From the NCBI RefSeq assembly GCF_000802225.1, contig NZ_JTDI01000001.1, positions 744,001-808,000 of the forward strand: a stretch of DNA of 64,000 nt, given 5' to 3'. The position numbers and the translations under genes are program-made. How positions within the stretch are numbered: position 1 is the first letter of the stretch; each line of letters starts with the position of its first letter. The notes beneath the pieces were generated by a model. That model ran no database searches. It saw only the letters and a list, made by a program, of their open reading frames with translations, and was not told the origin of the DNA. This stretch comes from Novosphingobium malaysiense (GTDB lineage: Bacteria > Pseudomonadota > Alphaproteobacteria > Sphingomonadales > Sphingomonadaceae). Shown here in pieces: positions 26,688 to 35,788 of this stretch.

Positions 26688-27692
26688 TCAATTCACACGC
26701 GGCCCCGCGCGCCTCTTGTCGAGGCGTTTCGGCTCAAGATCGGCCTCAGCCGTCTTTCGGATCCTTTGCGGGGTCATCGGCGGAGCGTTGCGCAACGCCT
26801 CTTGCATATCCTGCGGGTCGACGGCGCCGTCCCGCTCCTTCATGTATCTCCACAACAGCGGCCAGCCGGCATCGCGGTCCTCGAAATCCCAGAGCTTGAG
26901 CTCGACGCCCTCGAGGACGAGACCGTAAACGGCCTTTTCGATCGCCTGCTGCAGCGCCACCTGGTCCGGCTCGTTCGTGGTGTAACCGGCTTCGGCCTGC
27001 AGCAATTCCTTGAACGCGACATAGCGGAATGCACTGGCGCCGATTGCCTGGCTGGCTATCGTCTTGGACGCCGTCACCGATGTCAGAACCTCGCCCGTAC
27101 GAACCGATACGGCACGCAGATAGACGGTAACGGTGTCCTGACGATATTCGGTGTGGCCACCGATGCCGAGAAAGGCAGCTCCGGCGCCGCCTGTGACGGT
27201 GTTGGTATCATAGCCGACGATCCCGCCTTCCAGCAGCACACCCGCGAACAGCAGTGCCGGAAGCGCCCGCGGATTGACGTCCTTCTCCCCGAGATAGCGC
27301 GATCGCATCTCGCGAATGATCTGACGTTCGTTGAGCAGGTTCTTGAGCGATTCACGCTCCACGATGGTGAACCACTTGCGCTGTCCCGCGTCCTGCAACG
27401 CCTTGACCAGAATTGCCGCACCGCCCTGGCTTACGGCACGGGACAGGGTCTGCCCGGCGTCGCTCGGCTTGAACTGACCGGTCTGGTCGGCAAATCCATA
27501 GACCGCCACGGCAATGGGCCGCGTCGGCGGCGGCAGCCCCTCGAGGAGGTGCTGCGTCTGCGTCTTGTCGGGAATGAAGGCACGTGAACGCGTTTCGGGA
27601 AAGGCTGTCCGGCCATCCTCACCAACGGTGGCACAGCCGCACATGACAAGCGTGGCCGCCAGGGCTGCAGCGATTTTCAGTTTGCTGTACAC
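26688..27692 (-). CDS. csgG: curli secretion channel lipoprotein CsgG
   Basis: A 334 aa protein, longer than the 277 aa Escherichia coli protein because of a C-terminal extension. The lipoprotein signal is MYSKLKIAAALAATLVMCGC, with the lipidated Cys at residue 20. The CsgG domain follows: VAVYGFADQTGQFKPSD, ALQDAGQRKWFTIVERESL, NLLNERQIIREMR and YRQDTVTVYLRAVSVRTGEVL. The family forms a nonameric outer-membrane pore that exports curlin subunits. It lies 17 bases downstream of csgF on the same strand and upstream of the curlin genes. The extra 60 residues (QDMQEALRNAPPMTPQRIR...) are basic and of unknown role. Confidence 0.93.
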   Translation of the reverse strand: MYSKLKIAAALAATLVMCGCATVGEDGRTAFPETRSRAFIPDKTQTQHLLEGLPPPTRPIAVAVYGFADQTGQFKPSDAGQTLSRAVSQGGAAILVKALQDAGQRKWFTIVERESLKNLLNERQIIREMRSRYLGEKDVNPRALPALLFAGVLLEGGIVGYDTNTVTGGAGAAFLGIGGHTEYRQDTVTVYLRAVSVRTGEVLTSVTASKTIASQAIGASAFRYVAFKELLQAEAGYTTNEPDQVALQQAIEKAVYGLVLEGVELKLWDFEDRDAGWPLLWRYMKERDGAVDPQDMQEALRNAPPMTPQRIRKTAEADLEPKRLDKRRAGPRVN

Positions 27693-27709
27693 GTTGCTCG
27701 TTCCGACTG

Positions 27710-28147
27710 TCAGTTCACGTCCACGAAGGTCGGAACGACGATGGTCGTTACTTCCCCGGTATCGTCATTGGTGATGTTCAGCGTGACATCGGTTAGGCCG
27801 CGATCGAACGTGATCGTCTGCCCGCCGAAACTGATAGTGCCGCTCTGCTGCGGATTTTCGCCGAAAATGGCGTCGACGATTTGCGAAGACAGCGCCGAAA
27901 GCAGCCGCGATTGAAGCTGGCGGGCGAAGATGTCCGCCTGCGAACTGCTGGAACTGGAATTGGGATCCTTGTATGTGTTCTGGGCATTGGCAATACCCAA
28001 CAGATGCGCGGAATTGAACGGATTACCGCCGAACGTCGGATCAGTCGGCTGATATACGATGTCCTGCGCCAGCGCACCGGTCGCCGATACAAATGCCGCA
28101 GATACCAGGAATAGTCGCGACAAAAGTCGCGTGCCTTTGGCTGTCAT
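27710..28147 (-). CDS. csgF: curli assembly protein CsgF
   Basis: A 145 aa exported protein. Translation starts at the ATG at 28147 behind GGGGGCG; a TTG directly before it is not needed. After the signal peptide (to GALAQ) comes DIVYQPTDPTFGGNPFNSAHLL, the conserved N-terminal segment of CsgF that plugs into the CsgG pore. A Ser-rich linker, a helix (QLQSRLLSALSSQIVDAIF) and a beta-rich end (GTISFGGQTITFDRG) follow, as in the family. It is first in the curli unit. A perfect 6-bp dyad (28206-28223) lies about 60 bases upstream. Confidence 0.93.
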   Translation of the reverse strand: MTAKGTRLLSRLFLVSAAFVSATGALAQDIVYQPTDPTFGGNPFNSAHLLGIANAQNTYKDPNSSSSSSQADIFARQLQSRLLSALSSQIVDAIFGENPQQSGTISFGGQTITFDRGLTDVTLNITNDDTGEVTTIVVPTFVDVN

Positions 28148-28619
28148 CAATCGCCCCCGCGAGAAAATCTTATACGCTCTGCCGGATAACTTCTCCGGCC
28201 GGCTGGTTAGACTGTTATCTAACTAAGGTTATAATGCTTCGCGTCCCCAACTTTGATTACGGAAACCGGAAGAACGCCAGCATTGCAGGAGCTGTAGCAT
28301 TATGGGACAGTTTGACCGGGCGGCGTGGACGGCCGTCGGTCTTGCTCAAAGCTGTTGGCAAACGGCACGCGCCGAGCAAGCATCAAAGGTGCTAGCCAGC
28401 CGCGTCAGCCGACGAAAAGAGCCATGGACGGGGGACACAACCGCAGACGCGGGCCCGCAGGCCAAAGGCCTACGAAACCGGCAAACCCGTTTTTTCCCGT
28501 CCAGGTCCGCTTGATTGCCGCACGTCTCCGGCTTTGCGCTCCGCAAGACGCGGCAGAACCGCCCGCTTGCTCAACGTCGGGTGCCCGAAGGCGAAAATCA
28601 GTGCTTTCCTGAAACTGCC
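28148..28619. promoter_or_regulatory. csgF upstream region with divergent promoter-like sequences
   Basis: 472 bases with no confident gene. The dyad GTTAGA-N6-TCTAAC lies at 28206-28223. On the plus strand TTAGAC (28207-28212) is 17 bases from TATAAT (28230-28235), a near-consensus promoter pointing away from csgF. On the minus strand GCGTATAAGA about 20 bases before csgF could be its -10. A 70-codon plus-strand frame at 28302-28514 (MGQFDRAAWTAVGLAQ..., AGGAG upstream) would be served by that promoter but does not look convincingly coding. Confidence 0.4.
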
Positions 28620-28706
28620 TGGTGCGGTCGAGAAGACTCGAACTTCCACGGGCTTTCGCCCACAACGACCTCAACGTTGCGCGTCTACCAATTCCGCCAC
28701 GACCGC
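28620..28706 (-). tRNA. tRNA-Leu (anticodon GAG)
   Basis: Read on the minus strand, GCGGTCG starts the acceptor stem and CGACCGC-A-CCA closes it, with CCA encoded. The D arm has TGGCGGAATTGGTAGACGC. The anticodon stem-loop CAACG-TTGAGGT-CGTTG gives anticodon GAG (bases 28670-28672). A long class II variable arm and the T arm GTTCGAGTC follow. It lies between the curli locus and the zinc-ribbon protein gene. Confidence 0.95.
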
Positions 28707-28862
28707 TAAATCAACGGGGCCGGTTCACATCCGCCCCGTGGCAGGAGCGCGCCATTAGCAAAGGGTTTCGGGGGCCGCAAGCGAGTCGCGAAAGATATTT
28801 TCCAGAATCTTTCGACGTCTGCCCGAAAGACACGATTTCGCGACCAGGCCGCAGGCAAGGCG

Positions 28863-29750
28863 TCAGTCGGGTTTCCAGCCGATCTCCGCGGATGCAGCCG
28901 CCTTGGGGATATCGGTGAGCGCCTCGTTGATGGTGACCGTTTCGCCCGGCGCCAGCTTGCGCTTGGGCGGTACGATTTCCTTTTCGTAGACGATGCGGTC
29001 GCGCTGGTCGCGCAGGACGACGAGAAGCGAAGGCACGTAGCGAGCCTGACTGCCGATATTGCTGATCGTGCCGCTTACGCTGAAGAATTCGGTGCCGTCG
29101 GGAAGCGGCTTGCGATCCTGGCGGTTGCGCGGAAAATCGAGTTGCAGGTCCGGCTGTGCTTGCTGGAACGTGGCCCGTGGAATCGGCACCCAATCGGGCA
29201 GCCCACCCCATGCGATCGCACCGGCAAGGCCGAGCGTGACGACGGCAAAGATGCCCGCCGCATAGGTGCCGATCTTCGTCCAGTTGCGGCGCGGACGGAA
29301 CGGCGGCGCGAAGTCGAAGCTGGAAGGGGCTTCGTCTGCATAGTGCGCGGTTGTCGTATCGTCGTAATAAGAGGTGACCGCGCTCTGCACCCGGCGCGGA
29401 CGGGGCGGCGGCGGCGGAGGGGGCGGCAACGGATCGACTTCCTGCTCCGTCTCCCACCCGGATTCATTGGCAGCCGGGGCCGGTGTATGTGTGGCTGGCG
29501 GCGAGGGCGGAGGCGGAGGCGGAGGCGGAGGCGCCGGATTGCGAGGCGTGGAGACCCGCGGCTCGGCCGCGCCGCCCGATGCCGCCTGCTGTGCCGCGGC
29601 GGCTGGCGCGGCGGCCTCAAACGAAAGTTCAGGCCCTTCCTGAAACCAGCTATGGCGACACTTGGCACACCGCACAGTGCGGCCTTCTACCCCGATGGCG
29701 CTATCCGGAACGGCATAGCGCGTCGAGCAGGCAGGGCAGGCGATGATCAT
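28863..29750 (-). CDS. MJ0042 zinc-ribbon and DUF3426 membrane protein
   Basis: About 295 aa from the ATG at 29750. The N-terminal zinc ribbon has CPACSTRYAVPDSAIG and VRCAKCRHSWF (MJ0042 type, four Cys). A disordered Ala/Pro region with two runs of 8-9 prolines follows (about residues 75-125). After a single helix (about 165-190) comes a periplasmic DUF3426 domain (FFSVSGTISNIGSQARYVP). The family is common in alphaproteobacteria, usually next to ftsEX as here (divergent). Its role is unknown. The proline codons form a (GGCGGA)n microsatellite at 29506-29532, so length polymorphism is possible. Confidence 0.85.
   Translation of the reverse strand: MIIACPACSTRYAVPDSAIGVEGRTVRCAKCRHSWFQEGPELSFEAAAPAAAAQQAASGGAAEPRVSTPRNPAPPPPPPPPPSPPATHTPAPAANESGWETEQEVDPLPPPPPPPPRPRRVQSAVTSYYDDTTTAHYADEAPSSFDFAPPFRPRRNWTKIGTYAAGIFAVVTLGLAGAIAWGGLPDWVPIPRATFQQAQPDLQLDFPRNRQDRKPLPDGTEFFSVSGTISNIGSQARYVPSLLVVLRDQRDRIVYEKEIVPPKRKLAPGETVTINEALTDIPKAAASAEIGWKPD
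29506..29532. repeat. GGCGGA hexamer microsatellite in proline-coding tract
   Basis: About 4.5 perfect copies of GGCGGA lie within the reading frame of the zinc-ribbon protein, where they encode a poly-proline run. Slippage would change the protein length by two residues per unit without a frameshift. Confidence 0.8.
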
Positions 29751-29900
29751 GGCCGTAACCATAAGCACGGTTGGTTCGCGCGCGACAAGGTACCGAGCTG
29801 TGGGTTCGTGCTCTATTCCCCTTTTTTCCACATTCATTGATCGTTATAGGCCGTCGCGGCGCCCGTTCGGACCAAGACGGACACAGTAAAACGTACGAAG

Positions 29901-30614
29901 ATGACTGCGGACGGGGAAATCATACACTTCGACAATGTCGGCTTGCGCTATGGCACCGATCGCGAGGTGCTGAGCGATCTGACGTTCACCCTGTTCTCCA
30001 GCCGCTTCTATTTTCTCACCGGAGCCAGCGGCGCAGGGAAGACCTCGCTCCTGCGCCTGCTTTACCTCGCGCAGCGGCCGTCGCGCGGGGCGGTCCGCAT
30101 GTTCGGGACAGACGCGATCACCATGCCCCGCAGCCGCCTGCCTCAGCTCAGGCGCCGGATCGGCGTGGTGTTCCAGGACTTCCGCCTGATCCCGCATCTC
30201 TCCGCGTTCGACAACGTCGCCCTGCCCCTGCGCGTCGCCGGCCACCGCGAAGAGGACCTTGCCGCACCGGTCCGCGATATTCTCGACTGGGTGGGACTGG
30301 CAGACCGCATGGGCGCCAGGCCGGCCACGCTTTCGGGCGGTGAGCAGCAACGCGTGGCGATCGCCCGCGCGGTGATCGCGCGCCCGGCAATGCTGGTCGC
30401 CGACGAACCGACCGGGAACGTCGACCCGGACATGGCGCTCAAGCTCATGCGGTTGTTCGAAATGCTCAACCGGCAGGGCACGACAGTCGTGGTGGCGACG
30501 CACGACCTCGACCTGCTGCGCAAGGTGCCCGACAGCCTCATCATGCGGCTCGATCGCGGGCGTCTCTCGGACCCCACCGGCGCGCTGCGCTATCCGCCCC
30601 GCAGGCCATCCTGA
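29901..30614 (+). CDS. ftsE: cell-division ABC transporter ATPase FtsE
   Basis: A 237 aa ABC ATPase with Walker [15 protein letters not shown] (about 44), Q-loop [12 protein letters not shown] (the Q-D-x-R-L-I form typical of FtsE), signature [14 protein letters not shown] (about 143) and Walker [14 protein letters not shown]. It works with FtsX at the inner membrane to link Z-ring constriction to peptidoglycan hydrolases. Its TGA overlaps the ftsX ATG. Confidence 0.95.
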   Translation: MTADGEIIHFDNVGLRYGTDREVLSDLTFTLFSSRFYFLTGASGAGKTSLLRLLYLAQRPSRGAVRMFGTDAITMPRSRLPQLRRRIGVVFQDFRLIPHLSAFDNVALPLRVAGHREEDLAAPVRDILDWVGLADRMGARPATLSGGEQQRVAIARAVIARPAMLVADEPTGNVDPDMALKLMRLFEMLNRQGTTVVVATHDLDLLRKVPDSLIMRLDRGRLSDPTGALRYPPRRPS

Positions 30615-31516
30615 TGGTCCGGCGGCTATTTTCCGGCAGGGACACGGACCTGATCCCGCAGGCCCGCATGTCCGGGCCGATGCCCTGGGTCATCGCCATC
30701 ATGGTAGCCATGACGGCCATTGCGCTGGCCGCCGGTCTGGCGCTCGGCAATGCGGTGTCGGCGGCCAAGGCCGAAATCGAAGGGGGCGTGACGATCCAGA
30801 TCCTCGAACCGCGCGCGGACGTCCGTGCCAAGGAGGCCGAAAAGGCGGTGGCGGCCATCAAGGACATGCCGGGCGTGGCGGGCCTGAGACTGGTTCCGCA
30901 AGCAGAGCTCGATGCCCTGATCGAGCCGTGGCTCGGCACCGGCATCGCCGATGCGACCGGATCGGCAATTCCGATCCCGGCCCTGATCGATGTCCGGCTC
31001 AAGGGCCCGGCCACCCCCATGAAACTGGGCGCAATCGAAAAGGCGCTGAAGCCGGTAGCCCCGTCCGCGCGCATCGATGCGCAGTCAAACTGGCTGAAGC
31101 CGGTATTCAAGGCCATGCTTTCCCTGCAAGTGCTTGCCATTGCCATCGTCGCGCTGCTGGCGCTCGCGCTGACGGCCGCGGTGCTGCTGGCCGCCCGCAC
31201 CGCGCTGGGCACGAATCGCGACACCATCGAGATCGTCCATCTGCTGGGCGGCACCGACGCCCAGGTCGCCCGCGTTTTCCAGCGCTCCATCGGCTACGAT
31301 GCGGCCGGCGGCGGCGCCGTCGGGCTGGCCTTGGCGTTGGTGGTCATTCTCGTGCTGGCGCGCCGCTTTTCGGGCCTCGGTGCGGGCCTCGTGAACAATG
31401 GTGCCTTGACCTGGAGCGACTGGATGTTGCTGGCACTGGTGCCGGTACTCTCGACGCTGCTTGCGATGGTTACCGCGCGCCTCACGGTTCTCCACGCATT
31501 GCGCAAGATGCTATAA
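30614..31516 (+). CDS. ftsX: cell-division protein FtsX
   Basis: A 300 aa membrane partner of FtsE. It has a short cytoplasmic N-terminus, a helix at about 20-42, a periplasmic loop of about 130 residues (GGVTIQILEPRADVRAKEAE...) and then three helices at about 170-192, 222-250 and 262-285. The MacB/FtsX motif GGTDAQVARVFQRSIGYDA lies before the third. It is translationally coupled to ftsE (TGATG). The short, divergent form is typical of alphaproteobacteria. Confidence 0.93.
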   Translation: MVRRLFSGRDTDLIPQARMSGPMPWVIAIMVAMTAIALAAGLALGNAVSAAKAEIEGGVTIQILEPRADVRAKEAEKAVAAIKDMPGVAGLRLVPQAELDALIEPWLGTGIADATGSAIPIPALIDVRLKGPATPMKLGAIEKALKPVAPSARIDAQSNWLKPVFKAMLSLQVLAIAIVALLALALTAAVLLAARTALGTNRDTIEIVHLLGGTDAQVARVFQRSIGYDAAGGGAVGLALALVVILVLARRFSGLGAGLVNNGALTWSDWMLLALVPVLSTLLAMVTARLTVLHALRKML

Positions 31517-31544
31517 TACACACAAGCGCTATATAGTCCTTTCC

Positions 31545-32078
31545 ATGTTCCGTCGCACCGCCGCCTTTATCGTGCTGATCTGGCTCTTCGGGTTCCTCTG
31601 GTTCGCCGTTGCGCTGCCGGGCCCCTTGCCCAGCGACGTGCGTACCGATGCGATCATTGTCTTGACCGGCAGCAAGGGCCGCATCGAACATGCGCTCGAC
31701 ATGCTCAAGGCGAACAGCGCCCCGCGGCTGCTGGTTTCAGGTGTCGACCGTGAAGTGAAGCCGCGCGAATTCGCGGCCGAATTCGATGTCTCCTCGCGCC
31801 TGATGAAATGCTGCGTCACGCTCGGCTATCATGCCTACGACACGCGCTCGAACGCCGTCGAGGCAGCGCAATGGGTAGCTGCGCACCGGGCGCGGTCGAT
31901 TCGGCTGGTCACGGCAGACTGGCACATGCGCCGTGCCACGCTCGAGCTTCGCCGTGAACTACCGCCGGGGGTGCAGGTGGAGCACGATGCCGTTCCCTCG
32001 CAGCCCAGTCTCGGCGCCCTGCTGCTGGAATACCACAAGCTGATCGCGCGCGCGGCGCTGAACCTGGCCGGACAGTGA
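31545..32078 (+). CDS. YdcF/DUF218 family membrane protein
   Basis: A 177 aa protein from the ATG at 31545. One N-terminal helix (AAFIVLIWLFGFLWFAVALP) is followed by the DUF218 Rossmann-like core with DAIIVLTGSKGRIEHALDML, LLVSGVDREV, NAVEAAQWVAAH and IRLVTADWHMRRATLELRREL. Family members such as SanA and ElyC affect envelope integrity. It overlaps the downstream plsC start (TGATG) and follows ftsX by 28 bases, so ftsE-ftsX-ydcF-plsC is probably one operon. Confidence 0.85.
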   Translation: MFRRTAAFIVLIWLFGFLWFAVALPGPLPSDVRTDAIIVLTGSKGRIEHALDMLKANSAPRLLVSGVDREVKPREFAAEFDVSSRLMKCCVTLGYHAYDTRSNAVEAAQWVAAHRARSIRLVTADWHMRRATLELRRELPPGVQVEHDAVPSQPSLGALLLEYHKLIARAALNLAGQ

Positions 32079-32773
32079 TGCGAACCACGCCCGCCGACGT
32101 ACTGCGCAGCCTGACCTTCTACGCCGCGTTCTATCCGGGCACGGTCGTGTTCGTGCTTCTGGCCCTGATCTCCACGCCGATCAGCGAAAGGATCATGCGG
32201 TGGAGTGTTCATGGCTGGTCGCGCTACCATCGTCTGTGCGCGCGGTGGCTGCTGGGGATCAAGGTCGTGATCGAAGGCGAAATGCCCAATGAAGGCGTGC
32301 TCGTTGCGGTAAAGCACGAAAGTTTCTTCGAGGCGATCGACCTGCCGAACCTGATGGAATGGCCGGTACCCTTTCCCAAGATCGAGCTGGCGCGCATCCC
32401 GGGATGGGGCCGCGCGGCCCGGCAATACGGCATCGTCGCGGTTGAACGCGATCAGGGGGCCAAAGCGCTGCGCAAGATGGTCGCCAGCGCGCGTGTTTTC
32501 GCCGCGCAGAACCGTCCGCTGGTCATCTTTCCCGAGGGAACGCGTGTCCCAACCGGCGAGCGCAAGCCGCTGCAATCCGGTTTTGCCGGCCTCTACAAGT
32601 TGTTGGGGCTGCCCGTCGTGCCGGTCGCCGTGAACAGCGGACGGCTCTACCATCGCCGCTGGAAGAAGCCCGGTATCATCACCGTCCGCGTGGGCCAGCG
32701 CATCGAACCGGGATTGCCGCGCGCCGAAGTCGAAGCGAAGGTGGAAGCAGCCATCAACGCCCTGAACGGCTGA
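32078..32773 (+). CDS. plsC: 1-acylglycerol-3-phosphate acyltransferase
   Basis: A 231 aa membrane-bound acyltransferase of phosphatidic acid synthesis. It has an N-terminal helix (AAFYPGTVVFVLLALIS), block I VAVKHESFFEAIDL (an HX4E version of the usual HX4D), block II GRAARQYGIVAVER and block III VIFPEGTRVPTGE. The ATG overlaps the stop of the previous gene; an in-frame GTG one codon upstream is not needed. HX4E variants are frequent in alphaproteobacterial PlsC proteins, so activity is expected. Confidence 0.9.
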   Translation: MRTTPADVLRSLTFYAAFYPGTVVFVLLALISTPISERIMRWSVHGWSRYHRLCARWLLGIKVVIEGEMPNEGVLVAVKHESFFEAIDLPNLMEWPVPFPKIELARIPGWGRAARQYGIVAVERDQGAKALRKMVASARVFAAQNRPLVIFPEGTRVPTGERKPLQSGFAGLYKLLGLPVVPVAVNSGRLYHRRWKKPGIITVRVGQRIEPGLPRAEVEAKVEAAINALNG

Positions 32774-32793
32774 ACCGCCCCCTCCCCGGTCGA

Positions 32794-33570
32794 CTAGATC
32801 TCGCGCACTTCTACCGATTGACTTTGCAGTTCCACCGGGCCGAAGCTGGTCAGGAACGACACGTCCGCCGCGTCGCGCCCGACGCCGATCTTGGCGATGC
32901 TTTCTGGCCGGGCCATGCGCGTGGCATCGACCATGTGCCACGCGCCGTCGAGGAACACTTCGGCAACCGCATGGAAGTCCTGCGGCTCCACGCCGAGCCC
33001 GTAGACACTCGCGAACCGGGCGGGAATGGCGCTGGCGCGGGTGAGCGCGATCATCAGGTGCGCATAGTCGCGGCATACGCCCTTGTGGCTCTGAAAGGTA
33101 TCGGTCGCGGTCGTCATGGCATCGCTCGATCCCGGCTCGTAACTGAGCGTATCGGCTATCCAGTCGCGCATGACCGCCACGCGGTCCCCGCCTTCGGTGC
33201 CGGCGAACTCGCTGTTCACGAAATCCTGGAACTTGTCGGCCGGGCAGTACCGGGACGCCATGAGGTAATCGACGGTCTCGCCCGGTAGCAGGTGCGGCGG
33301 CGTTCGCGGCAAGTCCCCGACATCCGCGAGCAGTCTGTTGATCTCGACTTCGGCCTCATAGCGCACGTTCAGCGGTTCGGACAGCCGCAGCCAGATGCGA
33401 TCGCCGATATCGGACTGGCCCGGAACACGCGCGAAGTGCTCGGCCTGAGGCAGGTCGATATGAGCATGCAGCACGGTCTGTTCGGGGATCATCGCCGCCT
33501 CGATCTGCAGCAGGACGTCCACGGGGCCGGGCACTGCATATTCCAGCCGGGTCTCGATCGCTATCTTCAT
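32794..33570 (-). CDS. transglutaminase-like family protein
   Basis: A 258 aa protein; the start is the ATG at 33570 with TGAGG upstream, and the long N-terminal extension of the frame is not coding. An N-terminal beta-rich domain (MKIAIETRLEYAVPGPVDVLLQIE) is followed by a transglutaminase-like core. The Cys is in SHKGVCRDYAHLMIAL, the His in DFHAVAEVFLDGAWHMVDAT, and the Asp in the same segment completes the triad. Prokaryotic members are cysteine proteases or peptidases; the substrate is unknown. It converges on plsC. Confidence 0.88.
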   Translation of the reverse strand: MKIAIETRLEYAVPGPVDVLLQIEAAMIPEQTVLHAHIDLPQAEHFARVPGQSDIGDRIWLRLSEPLNVRYEAEVEINRLLADVGDLPRTPPHLLPGETVDYLMASRYCPADKFQDFVNSEFAGTEGGDRVAVMRDWIADTLSYEPGSSDAMTTATDTFQSHKGVCRDYAHLMIALTRASAIPARFASVYGLGVEPQDFHAVAEVFLDGAWHMVDATRMARPESIAKIGVGRDAADVSFLTSFGPVELQSQSVEVREI

Positions 33571-33649
33571 GGGCAGCCTCATGGGGAAACCGGATTTTGT
33601 CGGCTCAATTCCCGAAATCGCTGCAGGCTCCCGCACCGGATCACAAAAT

Positions 33650-34579
33650 CTACTCGGAGAGCCCCTTGGTGCCATCGTGATCGCCGCGGCCGAAGTCAGG
33701 CCGGGAATCGTCCTGCCCTTCCTCGATGATCGAGCGGCGGATGGCGCGGGTGCGGGCGAAGTGTTCGAACAGCGCGTCGCCGTCACCGACCCGGATCGCG
33801 CGCTGCAGGGCGGTCAGATCCTCGGTGAAGCGCTGCAGCATGGTCAGCACTGCGTCCTTGTTCGAAAGGAACACGTCACGCCACATCGTCGGGTCAGAAG
33901 CTGCGATGCGGGTGAAGTCGCGGAAACCGCCGGCCGAGTACTTGATGACTTCGCTCTGCGTGACGTCTTCCAGGTCGGAAGCCGTGCCGACGATGGTATA
34001 GGCGATGAGGTGCGGCAGATGGCTCGTCACGGCAAGCACCAGGTCATGGTGCTCGGCAGTCATGATCTCGACATTCGCGCCGAGCGTTTCCCAGAATTCC
34101 ACCAGCGCGCTGAGCTTGAGCAGATCGGTATGCTCGGGCGGGGTGACGATGCACCAGCGGTTGCGGAACAGGTGCGCAAAGCCGGCATCGGGGCCCGAGT
34201 TCTCGGTGCCGGCAACCGGGTGGGCGGGGATCACCAGATGATCGGGCAAGGCCTCGCCCAGCGCCTTGGCCACTGCCTGCTTGCTCGACCCGACATCGCT
34301 GACGAGCGCATTTGCCGGGATCGCGTCGCGCACGGCGGCCGCGGCATCTCCCATCACGCCAGGCGGTACGCAAAAGATCACGAGGTCGGCATCGCGCACG
34401 GCCTCCACTGCCGTATCGCAAACCGTGTGCACCAGCCCCCTCTCGGCGGCGCGGGCGCGGAAATCGGGGGAGATATCGTATCCGGTAGTGGCGATCTTCG
34501 GCAGAAATTCCTGCACGGCAAGACCGATCGATCCACCCTGCAAGCCGAGGCCGATAATCGCGAGCCGCTGAAAACTCAC
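33650..34579 (-). CDS. tyrA: prephenate/arogenate dehydrogenase
   Basis: A 309 aa enzyme of tyrosine synthesis. The NAD(P)-binding motif is [14 protein letters not shown] (residues 8-20). The prephenate dehydrogenase core includes [29 protein letters not shown] (conserved His-Pro-Ala-Gly) and [16 protein letters not shown]. Its ATG overlaps the stop of hisC (ATGA). No ACT regulatory domain is present at the C-terminus. The cyclohexadienyl form (either substrate) is common in this group. Confidence 0.9.
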   Translation of the reverse strand: MSFQRLAIIGLGLQGGSIGLAVQEFLPKIATTGYDISPDFRARAAERGLVHTVCDTAVEAVRDADLVIFCVPPGVMGDAAAAVRDAIPANALVSDVGSSKQAVAKALGEALPDHLVIPAHPVAGTENSGPDAGFAHLFRNRWCIVTPPEHTDLLKLSALVEFWETLGANVEIMTAEHHDLVLAVTSHLPHLIAYTIVGTASDLEDVTQSEVIKYSAGGFRDFTRIAASDPTMWRDVFLSNKDAVLTMLQRFTEDLTALQRAIRVGDGDALFEHFARTRAIRRSIIEEGQDDSRPDFGRGDHDGTKGLSE

Positions 34580-35688
34580 CGTGCAGCCTCCGCCATCTCG
34601 CGCAGAGCGGCGGCAATGGCATCCATGTCGTGCGGGTGCCCGATGGTGATGCGCAGGCCATGCGGGAGGCCCTGATTGGGCAGCCAGCGCACGATGTAGC
34701 CACGTTCGGCCAGACCTTCGAAGGCCGTCTCGGCACGGAGCGCGCCCTCGAACAGGATCAGCACGAAATTCGCCTGGCTCGGCAAGGCGCGCAGGCCGTG
34801 GTTGCCCATGGCCTCGATCTGCTCGACAAAGCGGGTCCGCTCGTCGCGATTGTGCACGCGCGCGCGTTCGACGAAGGCCATGTCGTCCAGAGCTGCTTTC
34901 GCCATCGCCTGCCCGGTGCTGGAGACATTGAAAGGCCCGCGAATGCGGTTGAGCGTGGCGATGATGCCCGGCGCACCCGTCCCCCAGCCGATCCGCTCGC
35001 CGGCAAGCCCGAATATCTTCGAGAACGTGCGCGTCACCAGCACGTTCTCGTGCGTCTCCGCAAGCGCCATTCCCCCGTCATCGTCTTCCGCAGCGACATA
35101 TTCGCCATAGGCCTGATCGATGACGAGCAGAACATCCGCAGGAAGCGCCGCGTGCAGGCGGGCAATGTCGCCCCTGGGCAGGAAGGAGCCGGTCGGATTG
35201 TTGGGATTGGCGATGAAGACGACGCGGGTCTTTTCCGTCACCAGCGCCAGCAGCGCATCGACGTCGGTGCCGTAGTCGGCATCGGGGGCCACCACCGGCG
35301 TGGCGCCGCAGCGGCGCGCCGCGATATCATAGACCGAGAAGCCGTAACGGACGTAGATCACCTCATCGCCCGGCCCGGCATAGCCCTGCGCAGCCAGGTT
35401 GAGCAGTTCGTCCGAGCCGGTGCCCATGACGATACGGGCGGGATCGATCCCGTGCAGTTCGCCGAGCCGGGCACGCAGCGCCTTGCTGTCGGGATCGGGA
35501 TAGAGCGCGGGGGCCTGTGCCCGCGCCGCCAGCGCCAGCTCGCTGGTGCCGAGCGGGTTCTCGTTTGCCGAAAGCTTGATCAGCGGTCGGCCGTCCTTGC
35601 CGGCAGACTTGCCCGGCACATAGGCATGAATCGCCTCGATCCAGGGCTTGGGCTGCGGCGAACGGTTGCGGATCTCGGTTTCGGTCAT
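34576..35688 (-). CDS. hisC: histidinol-phosphate aminotransferase
   Basis: A 370 aa PLP enzyme of fold type I. The start is the ATG at 35688; the open frame upstream has no coding character. Motifs include [49 protein letters not shown] (Asn/Pro/Thr loop), IDQAYGEY and [15 protein letters not shown], with the PLP-binding Lys at about 225. Beside tyrA it may also serve as aromatic or imidazole-acetol aminotransferase, linking histidine and tyrosine synthesis. Confidence 0.92.
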   Translation of the reverse strand: MTETEIRNRSPQPKPWIEAIHAYVPGKSAGKDGRPLIKLSANENPLGTSELALAARAQAPALYPDPDSKALRARLGELHGIDPARIVMGTGSDELLNLAAQGYAGPGDEVIYVRYGFSVYDIAARRCGATPVVAPDADYGTDVDALLALVTEKTRVVFIANPNNPTGSFLPRGDIARLHAALPADVLLVIDQAYGEYVAAEDDDGGMALAETHENVLVTRTFSKIFGLAGERIGWGTGAPGIIATLNRIRGPFNVSSTGQAMAKAALDDMAFVERARVHNRDERTRFVEQIEAMGNHGLRALPSQANFVLILFEGALRAETAFEGLAERGYIVRWLPNQGLPHGLRITIGHPHDMDAIAAALREMAEAAR

Positions 35689-35788
35689 GACGGGCGCGCC
35701 TTTAACCCACCAGGGCCGCGAATGACAGAGGGCGATTGATAGGCGGAGATTGACTCGGGAGGGGCGGTCCCCCACTTGCGAAATCATC

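Noticed and set aside
28302..28514. 70-codon plus-strand frame with AGGAG upstream
   Set aside because: Composition is not convincing and no domain is seen; it is left as a possibility linked to the divergent promoter-like boxes.
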